Shown piece after piece: positions 45,361 through 58,809 of a DNA stretch of 64,000 bases. The DNA is from Engraulis encrasicolus (taxonomy: Eukaryota > Chordata > Actinopteri > Clupeiformes > Engraulidae). The stretch spans positions 46,144,764 to 46,208,763 of the forward strand of contig NC_085868.1 in assembly GCF_034702125.1 (NCBI RefSeq). Reading direction: 5' to 3'. The translations under genes were made by a program, and so were the position numbers. Numbering within the stretch: position 1 is the stretch's first letter; every line of letters begins with the position of its first letter. The notes beneath the pieces were generated by a model. That model was not told the origin of the DNA and made no database searches. It saw only the letters and a program-made list of their open reading frames with translations.

Positions 45361-45850
45361 TTACGGCCCATGTCCATATTTGGCACAGGAAATAATGGGT
45401 ATGCCAATGAGTTTAATCAACTTTATTTTAACATCAAATTAAGCATTTGTATTGCAATTTAGTTAGTTAGTCAATAGAGTCAAGCCATCCCACCATGATG
45501 CAGTACTGCAGATATGATGGAAATGTTGAAGACTCTATCAGCCATGCATATTTTTTATGTAATTTCTATTTGTATAGCTTCTATTTGGGAAAATATCTTA
45601 AAATATATGAAAATGTATTTTTTCAACATACCACTATAGGCTAAAGGGAGACACATAAAAAGAAGGCTGTATGTGGTGGATTTGCAATACATGAAAATCC
45701 GTTTACAAGTCTGCTGTTATATGATGCCTTTTATAACCACAGCCTGGAGGTGCATAAAGTGTTTCATGTGTCTCATTGTTTTATCAGTGGTCCACTTGTA
45801 AACAAGCAAACATGAATTACAATGCAAAGAAGCATTCTTGTGGGTACAAC
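45361..45850. other. Unique AT-rich sequence, no gene seen
   Basis: No repeat copy or coding frame was recognised. Confidence 0.5.
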
Positions 45851-45854
45851 TTTG

Positions 45855-45958
45855 GGTGTGTGTGTGTGTGTGTGTGCGCGCGTGCGTGCGCGTGTGTGTG
45901 TGTGTGTGTGTGTGCGTGCGCGTGTGTGTGCACGTGTGTGCTTGCGCGTGTGTGTGTT
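45855..45958. repeat. (GT)n microsatellite with GCGC variants
   Basis: GT repeats are interrupted by CGCGCGTGCG blocks; alternating purine-pyrimidine throughout. Confidence 0.97.
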
Positions 45959-46584
45959 AAACACTATCGCATCAGACATTATGTTCTGAAAGCTCTTTAC
46001 CACAGTAAGCTCAATACAGAGTACAGGCTACACTGTAAAAGATTTCAAACTGAAATTTACAGCTAATTGAAGGGGAATAATTGCCAGCAAATTGTTTTAA
46101 ATTTACAACAAATTGCAGAAAAAAAACAGTTGCCAGCAAGTCGTTTAAAATTACAACACTGTTCCGTTTTCAAAACTACTCTGACCATGGCACATGTCCT
46201 GCCCCCTCATCCGCCCGCCTCCTCCCGCCTCCACCCCCGCTGCCCGCCTCCATGTCTGAGATGCCTTCAACATGGTATCGTCCCCATCCTCCACCATGAC
46301 TGAGATAGCATGGTACCATAATGCCACTCTGCTCTAAGCATATATTTCTGCAAGTTCAGCCTTGCATGGGTGAGGCACAAATAATAAATCACTCAGCATA
46401 GTGTTGTCACAGTGACAGTGATAGTTTCCTCAAGAGGACTTTCATTTATCAAGTCATCTCAAAGGGGAATTCAAAAAGAGTCACAATAAGGACTGTATGG
46501 AAATGCATTTGTCAAACCATTCAAGTGGTCTAAATTTAATATTATGCAAAAAACACCATAAAACATGCTATGCTACAAGATGGC

Positions 46585-46915
46585 TCTCAAAAGATGAAAC
46601 AACCCAACCAGTTAACCTGTCAGGCAGCCAACCAGTTAACCAGCCAGGTAGCCAACTGGCCTTGACAGCCTGGCTGGTTGACTGGCCAGCTGCCTGTCCG
46701 ATTCACTGGCTGGTTGACTGGCTGCCTGGCTAAACCAGCCAGGCAGCCAGTCAACCGGACAGGTAGCCGGCCAGTCAACCAACAAGCAAGGCAGCAAGCC
46801 AGTCAACTGACCAGGCGGACAGGCTGTCAGTCAACCTGCCAGGCAGCTAGCTGGTCAACTGGCACTATGCTGTCAGCCACCTTGTCAACAAACCAACCAC
46901 TCATCTAGTCGGCTA
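46585..46915 (-). repeat. Low-complexity tetranucleotide drift (CAGCCAGTCAACC-like)
   Basis: Runs of AACCAGCCAGGCAGCCAG- and GGCTGGTTGACTGG-type words change direction several times, giving local inverted repeats. This is the reverse-strand counterpart of the TTGGCTGGC runs in R3 and R4. Confidence 0.75.
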
Positions 46916-47010
46916 ATCAATTGATTGCCAGTACCAGTGAGCGCCAGTGAGTCAGGCGCTATGCTGTGCCATTCAGACAAGCAACCAAAGCAGTGTGACA
47001 GTCCAGCTTT

Positions 47011-49140
<2,130 letters not shown>

Positions 49141-49535
49141 AGTGAGGCAAGTGAACCATGTGACCAGAGTAATCAGGCATTGGGCAGGTGCTGGCTATCA
49201 TTGAATCACGGCATGAAAGTGATTAGTAATAAAGTGAGGCAAGGCACTAATTGACAGATTGGTTAGGTATAGAGTGTGACAACAGAGTAACAAGAGAGAT
49301 CTGTATCAAAAAGCTAACAAGTTCCTAGAATGTTCCAATCATTGATGCTCCTGCTCTAGAACTACAGTTTAAAAACAGACTGGGCTCCTTTTAAGATAGT
49401 GTTTAAAAAGTATAATTAATATATTATATTAATATTCTTAAATGGATTGGTTTTGGCCCTTGTTTAATGCACATATCAAAACTTCAGTTCCAAAAAGTTC
49501 TCATTCTGATCCATGTTTATAAGTAAACATTCCAT
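49141..49535 (-). repeat. Spacer between B and C: remainder of R-family copy
   Basis: The minus strand reads CAATCTGTCAATTAGTGCC through CCTGATTACTCTGGTCACATGG (split words), matching the upstream half of the R3 core. The remaining part to 49535 is AT-rich and unassigned. Confidence 0.55.
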
Positions 49536-50899
49536 ATATCGTCGGCTTGCTACCAAAACCGCCTAAGTCCGATTTTGGGGTTTTCGGAAAACAGGGAAAA
49601 ACAAGCCGCCAAAGGGGGCGCCAAACATCAGTGGCGGTTCTAGGAAATCTGAGACCCTGGGCAAAGAGCAATTGTGAGTCCCCCCTAATAATTTTGGTCA
49701 AAGGAGATTTTTGCAGAACTCCCCTTTTTTACTCCCCTACCACATCTGCATCATCCTGTCATCATGTCTGTGTAATTGGTCCACTACAAACAGTACCAAG
49801 ATGTTAATTTATTTTCTTTATTTATTTTGAGTGAAGCTGCAAGTCAAACATGAAATGGCTCCTAAGGAAAACTTAATTATTAAATAAATTATTTGAAGCA
49901 GCAAAACAAGAACAATTCACTGCACATTATTTTGATAGTTATACTATTCTTTTTTATTTTTATTCCAAACTTTAATCCTGGATATGGTGAATGATTGAAA
50001 TATTTTTGTAGACCTTGTAACAATCTAGCATGCTATGTATTAAGCTCATTATGTCTAACTGTTTAACTTAAACACTTAGGGGTTTCTTTTGCCTTAAGAC
50101 ATGAACATCTAGCATGCTGGTAAATCTCATGTCGACCCTGTCAACAGATTTTCACAGATTTCTTTTACTTTCTAGCACTTTCAGTCATATTAGCTTTCAA
50201 TGAAACATTATTTGCATTCTCATCCAAAGTATAACTCTTTTTGTCATTGTGCCAGAGCAATTGCCACAATGGTCATGCATACACTGCTCATATCAGGGAA
50301 GCTCCCAACTGCATTGCCACACAGAGTAAACCATGCAGTGACGCCCAATCTCCATGTTGAGGTCCCATCAGTCATGGAGGAGGATGAAGGGGTGGGGCAC
50401 TTCTTTGGTCCTTGTACCTCCTCACGAGCTGTCTCCTCCTTGTTTATCATCTTTGCTTAACTTCTGCTCTTCTCCATGCTCATAGAACTGCCCCACCCTC
50501 CCAACCTTGTCCATGACCGAGGTGACCTGGTCATAGAACTAAGCCCCACCCACTTCAACACCATGACCGTGGCATTCAGAATATGATATAGAACTACTAC
50601 TGGATAGTTTACACCTTGGAATTGGTCATCCTATTGAGTAAGCAAAAATGCATTGCACTAATGACATCAAACCAATGCTGTTCAAAACTACATTATGAAA
50701 AATTACATAAGGACACGAGGCAGTCTATGGCAGTCACCTATAAATCTGTGATGAAATCAAAGAAAGTACATGATTAATAATTGCCGAATTCGTTTCAAGG
50801 CTACAACTATTAATTAATGTAGGGCTACAACCATTGTTTGAGAAGATTATCTCAGACAGATGTCTAAGGATGAAGTTTTAAAACATGGCCATTGTCTTT

Positions 50900-50954
<55 letters not shown>

Positions 50955-51377
50955 ACCTCTCAACAGATGTAAATAAACGGCTTCTTGCATCAAAAATGGC
51001 TACGTCAAGTTACCCAAGTCATTCACATTGGCAGAACAATTGTGCACAGGGCCCCAGGATGAATAGATAGGGCCCCCATACCACCTGCCAAGATCATAAT
51101 AGGGCCCCTACCCCTGCCACCTGCAGGAGGGCCCTAGGCCTACAGGCAAAGGCCCTCCTTGTCCTCCCTATAGCTACGCCCCTGGTCATTCATTTTCTCA
51201 TAGGCAGTGTGTGACTTTATGCATACAGATTTTTTTACTCTGGTGACTTTTGTGATTGATCTATGACCCTGGCGGAAAGGCAGGGTGATGCAGCTGTGGT
51301 AGGGGAGTAAGTTTATGTAAAAATCTCATTTCGACCAAATTCGGACTTAGGCGGTTTTGGTAGCAAGCCGACGATAT
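49536..51377 (-). mobile_element. ATATCGTCGG TIR transposon, copy C (inverted)
   Basis: It has identical 37-bp ends and is the reverse complement of copy A with very few differences by eye over 1842 bp, implying recent movement of one of them. It carries (AG)n at 50902-50950, the same CAGTGGCGGTTCTAGG and CCTATAGCTACGCCCCTG inner ends, and is flanked by CCAT and GTGG next to ATAT. It faces copy B across 395 bp. The recurring small frame with HVEVPSVMEEDEGVGHFF is preserved only because the DNA is; no domain is recognised. Confidence 0.85.
50902..50950. repeat. (AG)n microsatellite in copy C
   Basis: The AG array is nearly pure and followed by A-rich sequence. Confidence 0.95.
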
Positions 51378-51390
51378 GTGGAATTATCTA

Positions 51391-51512
51391 CACAGTGGTT
51401 GGACAAAATAACTGAAACACCTGTCCTTTTAATGTGTGGGAAGTTTCATGGCTCAAGTGGGCCAGCCTGTTGGCCAATCTTCATTAACTGCACATTGCAC
51501 CAGTAAGGTGAA
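51391..51512 (+). mobile_element. 5' fragment of a Tc1/mariner-like element
   Basis: CAGTGGTTGGACAAAATAAC then TGAAACACC, followed by CCAATCTTCATTAACTGC and ACATTGCACCAGTAAG, resembles the 5' untranslated end of a Tc1-type transposon. It stops before the transposase start and runs into the minisatellite. The recognition is from memory of this terminus. Confidence 0.45.
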
Positions 51513-51523
51513 GTTGAGTTGAA

Positions 51524-51742
51524 TTGCTGGTGAAAAGTTACCAGCTAATTGTTGTAAAATTACAACACATTTGCTGGCAAATAAGTTGCCAGGTCATTGT
51601 TGTGAAATTAAAGGAAATTGCTGTTGAAAAGTTGCCAGCTAATGGAAGTAAAATTAAAGCAAATTGCTGGCAATAAAAAGTTGCCAGCTAATTGTTGTAA
51701 AATTACAACAAATTGCTAGCAACAAGTTGCCAGCTAATTGTT
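51524..51742. repeat. Minisatellite, unit about 45-55 bp
   Basis: About 4.5 units contain AATTGCTGGCAA(A/T)AAGTTGCC and AGCTAATTGTTGTAAAATTA. Related units occur at 46080-46160. Confidence 0.85.
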
Positions 51743-51749
51743 GCGTTCT

Positions 51750-52120
51750 TTCAACGCAAACACTGGAAACTTCACAACATACAGCCTTTGAAAATAATGG
51801 TCCTGGGCCTCTGCTTCCATTCCTTCTCATGGGATTTTGAGATATATTCTGTTGCCGAAGCCATCAAAAAGCCAAATTGAACCACAGGGGGGCTGGCACA
51901 CCTGAGCATCGTTTATGCTCTATGACCTGCCCATCGTCTGTATAAATGGACAAACCATAATTGGCCTCTCCCATGCCCTTTTAGCAGAGAGAAGCCCGTT
52001 TTGAATTGCACTGAGCTGAAATTAGCGCACCTGGACGTCATTTACAATCAGCTGGCTCATGAAGGTAGATTGGATAAGCAGTATCACTCAATGGAAAATG
52101 CATTGGCCACAGTGTAGTAG
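51750..52120. other. Unique sequence, no gene seen
   Basis: No repeat copy or coding frame was recognised. Confidence 0.5.
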
Positions 52121-52122
52121 TT

Positions 52123-52380
52123 GGGGGCAGTCGTGGCTCAGTGGTTAGAGCACTGGGTTGGCAACCCAAGGGTTCCCGGTTCAATGCCCGACCGGACCGC
52201 AGCTGAAGTGCCCTTGAGCAAGGCACCTAACCCCCACACAGCTCCCCGGGCGCCACTCAGCAGGCAGCCCACTGCTACAGACTAGTGTGTGTACTTCAAT
52301 GTGATTCACTAGCCCAAATGGGATAAATGCAGAGAAAGAATTTCCCCTAGGGGACCAAAATTGGCTCCAATTGGCTTCGT
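52123..52380 (+). mobile_element. tRNA-derived SINE, copy 2 of family at 35536
   Basis: It has GGGGGCAGTCGTGGCTCAG, GGTTAGAGCACTGGG, a box B-like GGTTCAATGCC, GTGCCCTTGAGCAAGGCACC and a TTTCCCCTAGGGGACC tail. GTAGTA on both sides may be a short target-site duplication. It is highly similar to the 35.5-kb copy. Confidence 0.85.
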
Positions 52381-52389
52381 AGTATGAGG

Positions 52390-53850
52390 GTGTTGCTTTA
52401 ATGCCATAGAACTAATACATTTATGCTTAATGACATGGTGCACATGGTCAGTGTGTGCGATGCCATGATGGACAAAATTTGTACTCCACAAATTTGGTCG
52501 AAAGAGGATATTCGGTTGTCAGTGCTCAGTTTGTGGCCAAATTTACTGCAGCTGTTGGTCAGCATTGATTGCGGGGGATAATTAAGGACAGGTGACAAAC
52601 ATTCACTATTGTATCCTATGACCTGTTCCACACTTTACCATGCTTCCAATTTGACCATGGAAGAAGAAAATTGGACTCCCCTTGCTATCATTCCGTACTA
52701 CGCTCCGATGTTGTCTGTAAACCCTCCTATCTCTACCTCCTTGCTCATGACCAGGTGAATGCGATTGAAGAGTTCAAATCAGTTCAAATCCTCTCAACCT
52801 CTATCAGGCCTGTATGCATGTTTTAAAAGCATCCAATCAGAATGTGACCTGAGCTCCATAATTTCTGCATGTGGCTTTGCATACATTTGCATTAGGACAG
52901 CAGCCCTGACAAAACAGATCTTTACAACAGTATGTTGTAAAAAGTACTATGTGCTGCTGTACATTTACAATTGTGAATTGTACTCTATATGATATCCCAC
53001 AATGCATTGCACATTACAGCAGTGAATAGTAAACTGGTATATACATCTTCTTGATGTAGAATTCTAATATGAAATCACAACAATCGTTTACAGGCTACTG
53101 TTTTTTATGTTTGATAAATGGCATTAAATGATGGAGGAAATGTTTCTATAACATGCAAATTGCCTGCATCTGATTGCGTCATATGCCCTTTGAGCACTGT
53201 GATGCTGATGCATCTTGGGAAGGTTCAGTGGGATTTCTGTTTCATTCAACCAGAGACGTTCTTAATGCAGAACAGAAGAACAGAAAATTTTTTATTCAAC
53301 TCCACATTTACATTCTTATCTTAGACATTCAGGAAAAGCCTGAAATCACAACGGTGGATAATGTCCGTGAATTGTATGGAGGACACATTGACCTCATGTT
53401 TCAACATGTTGACACTAAGGTTAATCACTTCTTTCCAAATGAGGCAGATCACATAAGAGCCATGACGTGGCTGAAAAGGCTTGAAATTAACTGTTGTGTT
53501 CATTGGCCATTGTGGCTAGTTGTTTCTCAGAGTCACTAGCCATTCAGCCTTTATCCACCATTGTGATTTCAGGTTTTTCCTCTTTACCATGGCACTATAG
53601 GCCTATATGAAGAGAAATCAGACAAATGGAAACTGCATTGCTGACAAACTTCTTGAATATACTTCTGAAATACAACCAATGTGTGTGTGTCAAGCAACAG
53701 AATATTGGATACTTTGATATGACATACCGAAACACTACCTGTCAAACTGGCTAGTTACAAGGAAATGATTGCCAGTCACAGCTGTGCTTTACCACCAGTT
53801 GGCTGGTTGGCAGGTGGACATGTCAAGCCTTGATGATAGGCGGGAAGTGA
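52390..53850. other. Unique sequence, no firm gene
   Basis: A plus-strand frame at 53174-53539 holds a stretch after a pyrimidine-rich TTAG (about 53325) with DIQEKPEITTVDNVRELYGG; it is somewhat protein-like but has no domain I recognise. Treated as probably chance. Confidence 0.35.
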
Positions 53851-53859
53851 GGCGCCTAT

Positions 53860-54065
53860 CAGGCTTGTACGAAATTCCGAATGGAAAGAATTTCAATTCA
53901 AAGTAATGTCATAATACGAACACTAGGTGGTGGTGTTGTATGTACTTTCAATGGGTGGTGTAGATTAAATTCAAAGAAATTCAAGGTAATGGCACCACCT
54001 AGTGTTTGTGTTATGGCATTATTTTGAATTGAAATTCTTTCCATTCGGAATTTCGTACAAGCCTG
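53860..54065. mobile_element. Palindromic hAT MITE (CAGGCTTGTACG), copy 1, perfect TSD
   Basis: It begins CAGGCTTGTACGAAATTCCG and ends with the exact complement; the TIRs extend about 60 bp (TTCAATTCAAAGTAATG side versus CATTATTTTGAATTGAA). GCGCCTAT flanks both sides exactly (53852-53859 and 54066-54073), an 8-bp duplication typical of hAT. At 206 bp, non-coding. Confidence 0.9.
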
Positions 54066-54074
54066 GCGCCTATT

Positions 54075-56118
54075 ACCACCATTACCCCTGACTAACAAGT
54101 CATTGGTAAAGACAGGCAACCATGTTACCGACACTGTGTAATATTACATATCATTCCATGACATTCATTTATTTACAATTATGGCTTCATCATTGTACCT
54201 TCCCACACATTTTTGATGACCCACCTACTGTATACCCTATGCAACTCAGGGGTGTGTTTCTCAACAACGTCGTTGCTAACTGCAATGCAAATTCCAATTG
54301 GGAACTTGAACAGAGGTCCCCGTGTGCAATGTAAGCCCAAATGTGGGGGGCTTAATCTTAGGATGTTTCAAACAATATATGAACAAGCCAGTGCCCCCAA
54401 GTCAAGGGTAGATGAGCAATACCAGTGCATGCTGAAATTTTCCTTACACATTTTCCTGTAACATCACACATCCCAAACCTGCCTGATTGTGAAACATGCC
54501 CAAAGACAGCATCCAGCACTTTGTGCTAATATTCGTCCCCTAAATCAAAAGTGGAACGAGAACAGCTTTCATCGCAACAATAATCAGAATGCCTTGGCAT
54601 AGCTATGCCAAAAAGACAAAAAAGTGGGGGAAAAAACACCAAGAAAAATAGAAAATGTCGCCCTGATTATCTCTGGGAGAGGAGCTGCTTCTTACGGCTC
54701 AGTGCATTTTGATTAAAAACATTCACGCCTGATGCCAGAACACTTTTACCATGAAATCCCACTGATGATAACCATTCGTCTTCAATTATCGTGCCCTCTG
54801 TAATTGCAAACATTGCCATTAGTGATCAACTCGCCTGCGACAATCGTTCCACGGAGTCGCACAGCATCTGCAGCCAGATTCATCAAAGGGATTGAGGCTG
54901 CCAGAACGTGACGACACTTGAACGAGCTGCTGGACAAAACACAGGTGATTTGGTGCCGAATGGCATTGTTGACTTCTGTGTGAACTTTTGTCTCATGAAT
55001 TATCAAATGAAATCACCGTAGTGGGAGTAATAAGCCACTGAACATCACAGCTTATCTGCAGGAAATTATTAAATCATAAGCCTTGCTACCTCTTCCGGTG
55101 CACAAAACTGTGACAACTAAATTTAGCTAATTAGAAATAACGTGCATGACCTGTGGCAAGATGGTGGCTTGGGACAAGGTATTAACAAGGTGCTACGGAA
55201 TCCAAGAATTTCCGTCTGTGTAGACCCAGAGCAATTTACATTCAGTTTATTATTTGAGGGTTCAAAGAGTTTAGATTAAATCACAGGTTAAAATATGTTG
55301 GTTGCCTACGTGTTCTTTTCTGCCTTATTATTATCATTAAATATTAATTTCTTGACTTGGGCTACCGCACATATGTTTTTCTATGATTCCACTCGTCGAC
55401 TTTCACAAGAATTAATTCAGTCTGGCACATCACTGACTGAGGTAAGCCAGTGGGACAGGACATAGAATCACACTTTGCCAGAAAAAAAAATCAAAAGTAG
55501 GTCAATTGCACCGTGAGAATGTCATAATGCTCATTTAGTAGGCAACCGACACTACAGCCAAAAGAGGAAATCAGTTTAGCTCATCTAAATGTTGATCAGA
55601 TTGCAACCACTATTATTTCACCCACAAATAGAAAAATTGCAGCTCTGAAAGCGTGTCCAGATTGTGTAATATTGGGAACGGGAACATGTCCTGTGTTCTG
55701 TTGAGAGTGTGTGGGAGGTTTGTCTGGTGTGTGGGTTTTTGTCCCCCCCCCTCATGTATTTTCGCCACTTCCATCATATACTTATTCATCTGTGCCCTTC
55801 TCTCCCATGGGCATTAAAAGAAGCAAAAATGTTGCCAGCATTTTTTTTAAATGTCCCTCAATAATGGATATCTGGCACAGGATTGAGGTTACACCATCAT
55901 TCTCCATTATTAGCCAAGGAGACAGCCTGTCACTCCCATAATACATTAAAAAGTGCCCCACATTCCGCTGCAGGCATCAAACACTAGGTAGTAGCAGCAC
56001 ACCACAGTACCACACTTCTGCACACTGCGAAAGCTGGAGATCAGAAATGGGGTGCTGAGAGGATCACAGGCAGGCTAGTCAATCAGCAGTACCCATGAAG
56101 GACAAGACAGGCTGTGAA
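54075..56118. other. Unique sequence; 54650-55120 candidate conserved non-coding element
   Basis: No gene was recognised. The 54650-55120 stretch is repeat-free and dense in TAAT/ATTA and TGATAA/ATTATC words (for example CCATTAGTGATCAAC and GAATTATCAAATGAAATC), the look of homeodomain-rich vertebrate enhancers. This is an inference from composition only. Confidence 0.3.
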
Positions 56119-56474
56119 CAGGGCTGGACTGGGGGAGAAATAGGAACCGGGCACTTTTGGTTTCAAGGGGCCACTCATAATTCAATCATAATCACCGGTG
56201 GGCCCTGCACCCTCTTGGGCCCCTATTTTCAGAAATGTTAATAAAAAATAATAATAATTTAAAAAAAATCAGCCCTGTCCAGCAGGCTTGTACGAAATTC
56301 CGAATGGAAAGAATTTCAATTCAAAGTAATGCCATAATACGAACACTAGGTGGTGGTGTTCTATGTACTTTCAATGGGTGGTGTAGATTACATTCAAAGT
56401 GTTCGTATTATGGCATTATTTTGAATTGAAATTCTTTCCATTCGGAATTTCGTACAAGCCTGCTGTCCAGCCCT
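56119..56474 (+). mobile_element. hAT-like MITE, GGGCTGGACTGGG family, copy 4, interrupted
   Basis: It begins CAGGGCTGGACTGGGGG and ends CTGTCCAGCCCTGG. The right end is split by the palindromic MITE at 56283-56462; removing it restores CAGCCCTGTCCAGCCCTGG. Confidence 0.75.
56283..56462. mobile_element. Palindromic hAT MITE (CAGGCTTGTACG), copy 2, perfect TSD
   Basis: It has the same ends as 53860-54065. CTGTCCAG flanks both sides exactly (56275-56282 and 56463-56470). At 180 bp it is slightly shorter than copy 1. It is inserted in, and so younger than, the surrounding hAT-like element. Confidence 0.92.
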
Positions 56475-56756
56475 GGTAGTAAAGATCTTGGAGGAGTGGG
56501 AGGGGGAGGAAGGAGGACTCCACAGTAGGGCAGTAGGACACCTGCCTGACATAGACAAACAAATCCCCAAGTGAGGAAAGCAAATAGTCTTGAGAGTGAG
56601 CCTATGGTTTACTGTCAGCTCTGGTGCATACAGGAAAGACACTGAGATCAGGTGTTGTGGTCATTATGAAAAATCTCGTCTGAACATTCATATTCATACA
56701 TTATGTGGTTTTTGAAGTTCCAAAAGTAATACAATTTCTGGATACATTTTGATCTA

Positions 56757-57275
56757 AATTAGGGCAGTATGCTCATTGCACTACTTCAGACATGGCTTGC
56801 CATGCTTAAATGCCAAGAACAAAAATATAAACTGTACTCCAAGAAGCCCTATATAGAGGCATTCAGTAAAACAAACACACCAAACACCAAATCAAGAGCA
56901 CAATCTACATTACTGTACGTCTCCTTCTTCTCCTGATATGAGGTCTCTTTCTGGGGATGGCTTGGGATTGTATAAGGTAATGCTGTCATATTAAAGCACA
57001 ACACTCAGGACATGCACTCACTTGAAAGAACAGGCATTTTTGCACACATTTTTGTTCCAAATTAGGGAAGTATAATCATTGCACTACTTCAGACATGGCT
57101 TGCCATGCTTGAATGCCAAGAACGAAAAAAATATAAACAGTGCAGTCTCCAAGACGCCCTATCCAGAGGCATAAAAACAAACACACTAAAACACAAGAAT
57201 ACAATGGTGTCACGTCTCCTTCTTCTCCTTCAAGCTCTGAGGTCTCTTTCTGGAGGTGGCTTGTGTTACCCCGGC
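56757..57275 (+). repeat. Diverged direct duplication, about 215 bp, period about 300
   Basis: The first copy at 56757-56970 and second at 57056-57275 share AAATTAGGG(C/A)AGTAT, GCACTACTTCAGACATGGC, TTGCCATGCTT, ACGTCTCCTTCTTCTCCT and GAGGTCTCTTTCTGG. An unrelated block of about 85 bp lies between. No gene. Confidence 0.8.
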
Positions 57276-57369
57276 CCAGACTTCTGGCAGCGTGTACTGC
57301 ACGGCAGATTGGTGTTTCCCCAGTCGAGGATTCTGTGTGTCGTGTAGTTTGCGGAGGCTTGGCTGTTCA

Positions 57370-57640
57370 CAATCTCTTGGGAGTAGTGTTGCTTTTGGCA
57401 GCACATTTTATTTTTAGTCTTAGTTAGTCTTGTTTTGACAGTGTTTTTTGTTGCGTTGTTTTAGTCTAGTCAAGTCACAAGAGTTTTAGTCTTTAGCTAG
57501 TCTTGTCTTTGAGAGCTTTGTTGTTACTTGTTTTAGTCTAGTCAAGTCACAAGGCCTTTTAGTCTTAAACATTTAGTCGGCTAGTGAGACTAAAATGTTC
57601 CTCTGACTACAATGGCTAGACTAAAATGTCACATACTTTT
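57370..57640. repeat. TAGTC-rich degenerate repeat
   Basis: TTTTAGTCTAGTCAAGTCAC occurs at about 57461 and again at about 57531, amid many GTCTTAGT/GACTAAAAT words. It starts near TAGTGTTGCTTTTGG. It looks like a decayed DNA element; ends are not established. Confidence 0.5.
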
Positions 57641-57644
57641 CCTC

Positions 57645-58055
57645 ACAATGAATGTTACATAGCCTGCTTTTTGTCATACATTTATGATGATGAGAACTGA
57701 CTAAAGTTGCGGTCTAGTTTTTGTTAAGTAATGATTATCTTGGCAGATGCGCCAATGAACACATTTGACATTGAGGGTTTTTTTTTTTCCTTTTTCTATT
57801 TAATGACAGCTTTTTTGCCACTTAAACAGTACAACAGCATCATCGTTGGCAGTACCCATAACGAGGATATAACCAAAAATGATTTATTGGATTAACCTAA
57901 GAAAATTGTGGAAAATATTTCCACCAGATTAAATCAAGCACATTTAGCATCAAGGAAAAAAAATCTCAACCTTCCATTCATTTAACTTCACTTTGTTGGG
58001 TTGATCTTAAAGTTTGTGACACAACACAACAAACGTGTCATAGCAAAAGTGATAC
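57645..58055. other. Unique AT-rich sequence, no gene seen
   Basis: No repeat copy or coding frame was recognised. Confidence 0.5.
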
Positions 58056-58114
58056 ATTGAAACCTTTTGAGAACTTGTAAAAAAAAATTCCGGCATCAAG
58101 CAGCCTCATCCCAA

Positions 58115-58800
58115 CCAATCTCTCAATCAGTGCCTGGCACCTGATTACTAAGGGCTGGTAGGTCATGAATCAATTACTGCTTGCACCTGCACATTCCTCA
58201 TCACTCTGGTCACATGACACACTTTCACCTGTATATAAAGCTGGACTGCCACAGTGCCTGAGTTGCTTACCTGACTGCCTACTAGCATGGCTCAGCAAAG
58301 TGCTTGCTTGACTGCTTTGTGGGTATTCTATGCGAGCCAGCCTGTGGCAATTTTAGCTCATGGCTTTTTGTTAGGCCTATATTGGTAGGCACATCATGCA
58401 TTGCTTTGTGAGCTAGCTTGTAACATGACTTGTTAACTAGCTTGCTGCATTGCACATGTCATGCAGGTGAGAGGTTCTAAGGGAAGAACCATCTGCATGC
58501 CAGACAATTGGTTATACAGCCTCTCAATAAAGTTAATGATGACAAAGTGATATTAAGTCCAACCAATAGGCCTACTCATTATGATTGTGGCACAAGCCTC
58601 CATTAAAATTCTCAAGATCTCATGCTTGTGAGAGACAGCTCTGTTAAGTAGTTAAAAAGAGCAGTGGCAGAGTGGTTCCATGCAAAGAGTGCTTCAGTCA
58701 CGGTGAAGGATGGGAGGTGGGACAGAACCATGATCAGGGTAGGCTACCTCAGTTATGGAGGGGAGGAGAGGAGTGGAGGGGAGGGGGGAGGGAGGGGGGC
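58115..58800 (+). repeat. Repeat core R, copy R5
   Basis: It contains CACTCTGGTCACATGAC, TATATAAA at 58232-58239, AGCTGGACTGCCACAGTGCC, GAGTTGCTTACC, and later TTCAGTCACGGTGAAGG then TGGGAGGTGGG. The low-complexity run is poorly developed here. Element ends were not located. Confidence 0.6.
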
Positions 58801-58803
58801 AGG
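58759..58803 (+). repeat. G-rich tract with quadruplex potential
   Basis: Five G-runs of three or more occur within about 45 nt (GGGG, GGGG, GGGGGG, GGG, GGGGGG) at the 3' side of R5. Confidence 0.6.
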
Positions 58804-58809
58804 TTTCCT

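Noticed and set aside
53174..53539. 121-codon frame with a protein-like stretch
   Set aside because: No recognisable domain, no neighbouring exon, and the upstream half is unremarkable; kept only as a note.
53898..56642. Repeated peptide CTKFRMERISIQ on both strands
   Set aside because: It is the translation of the palindromic MITE TIRs, which read the same on both strands.
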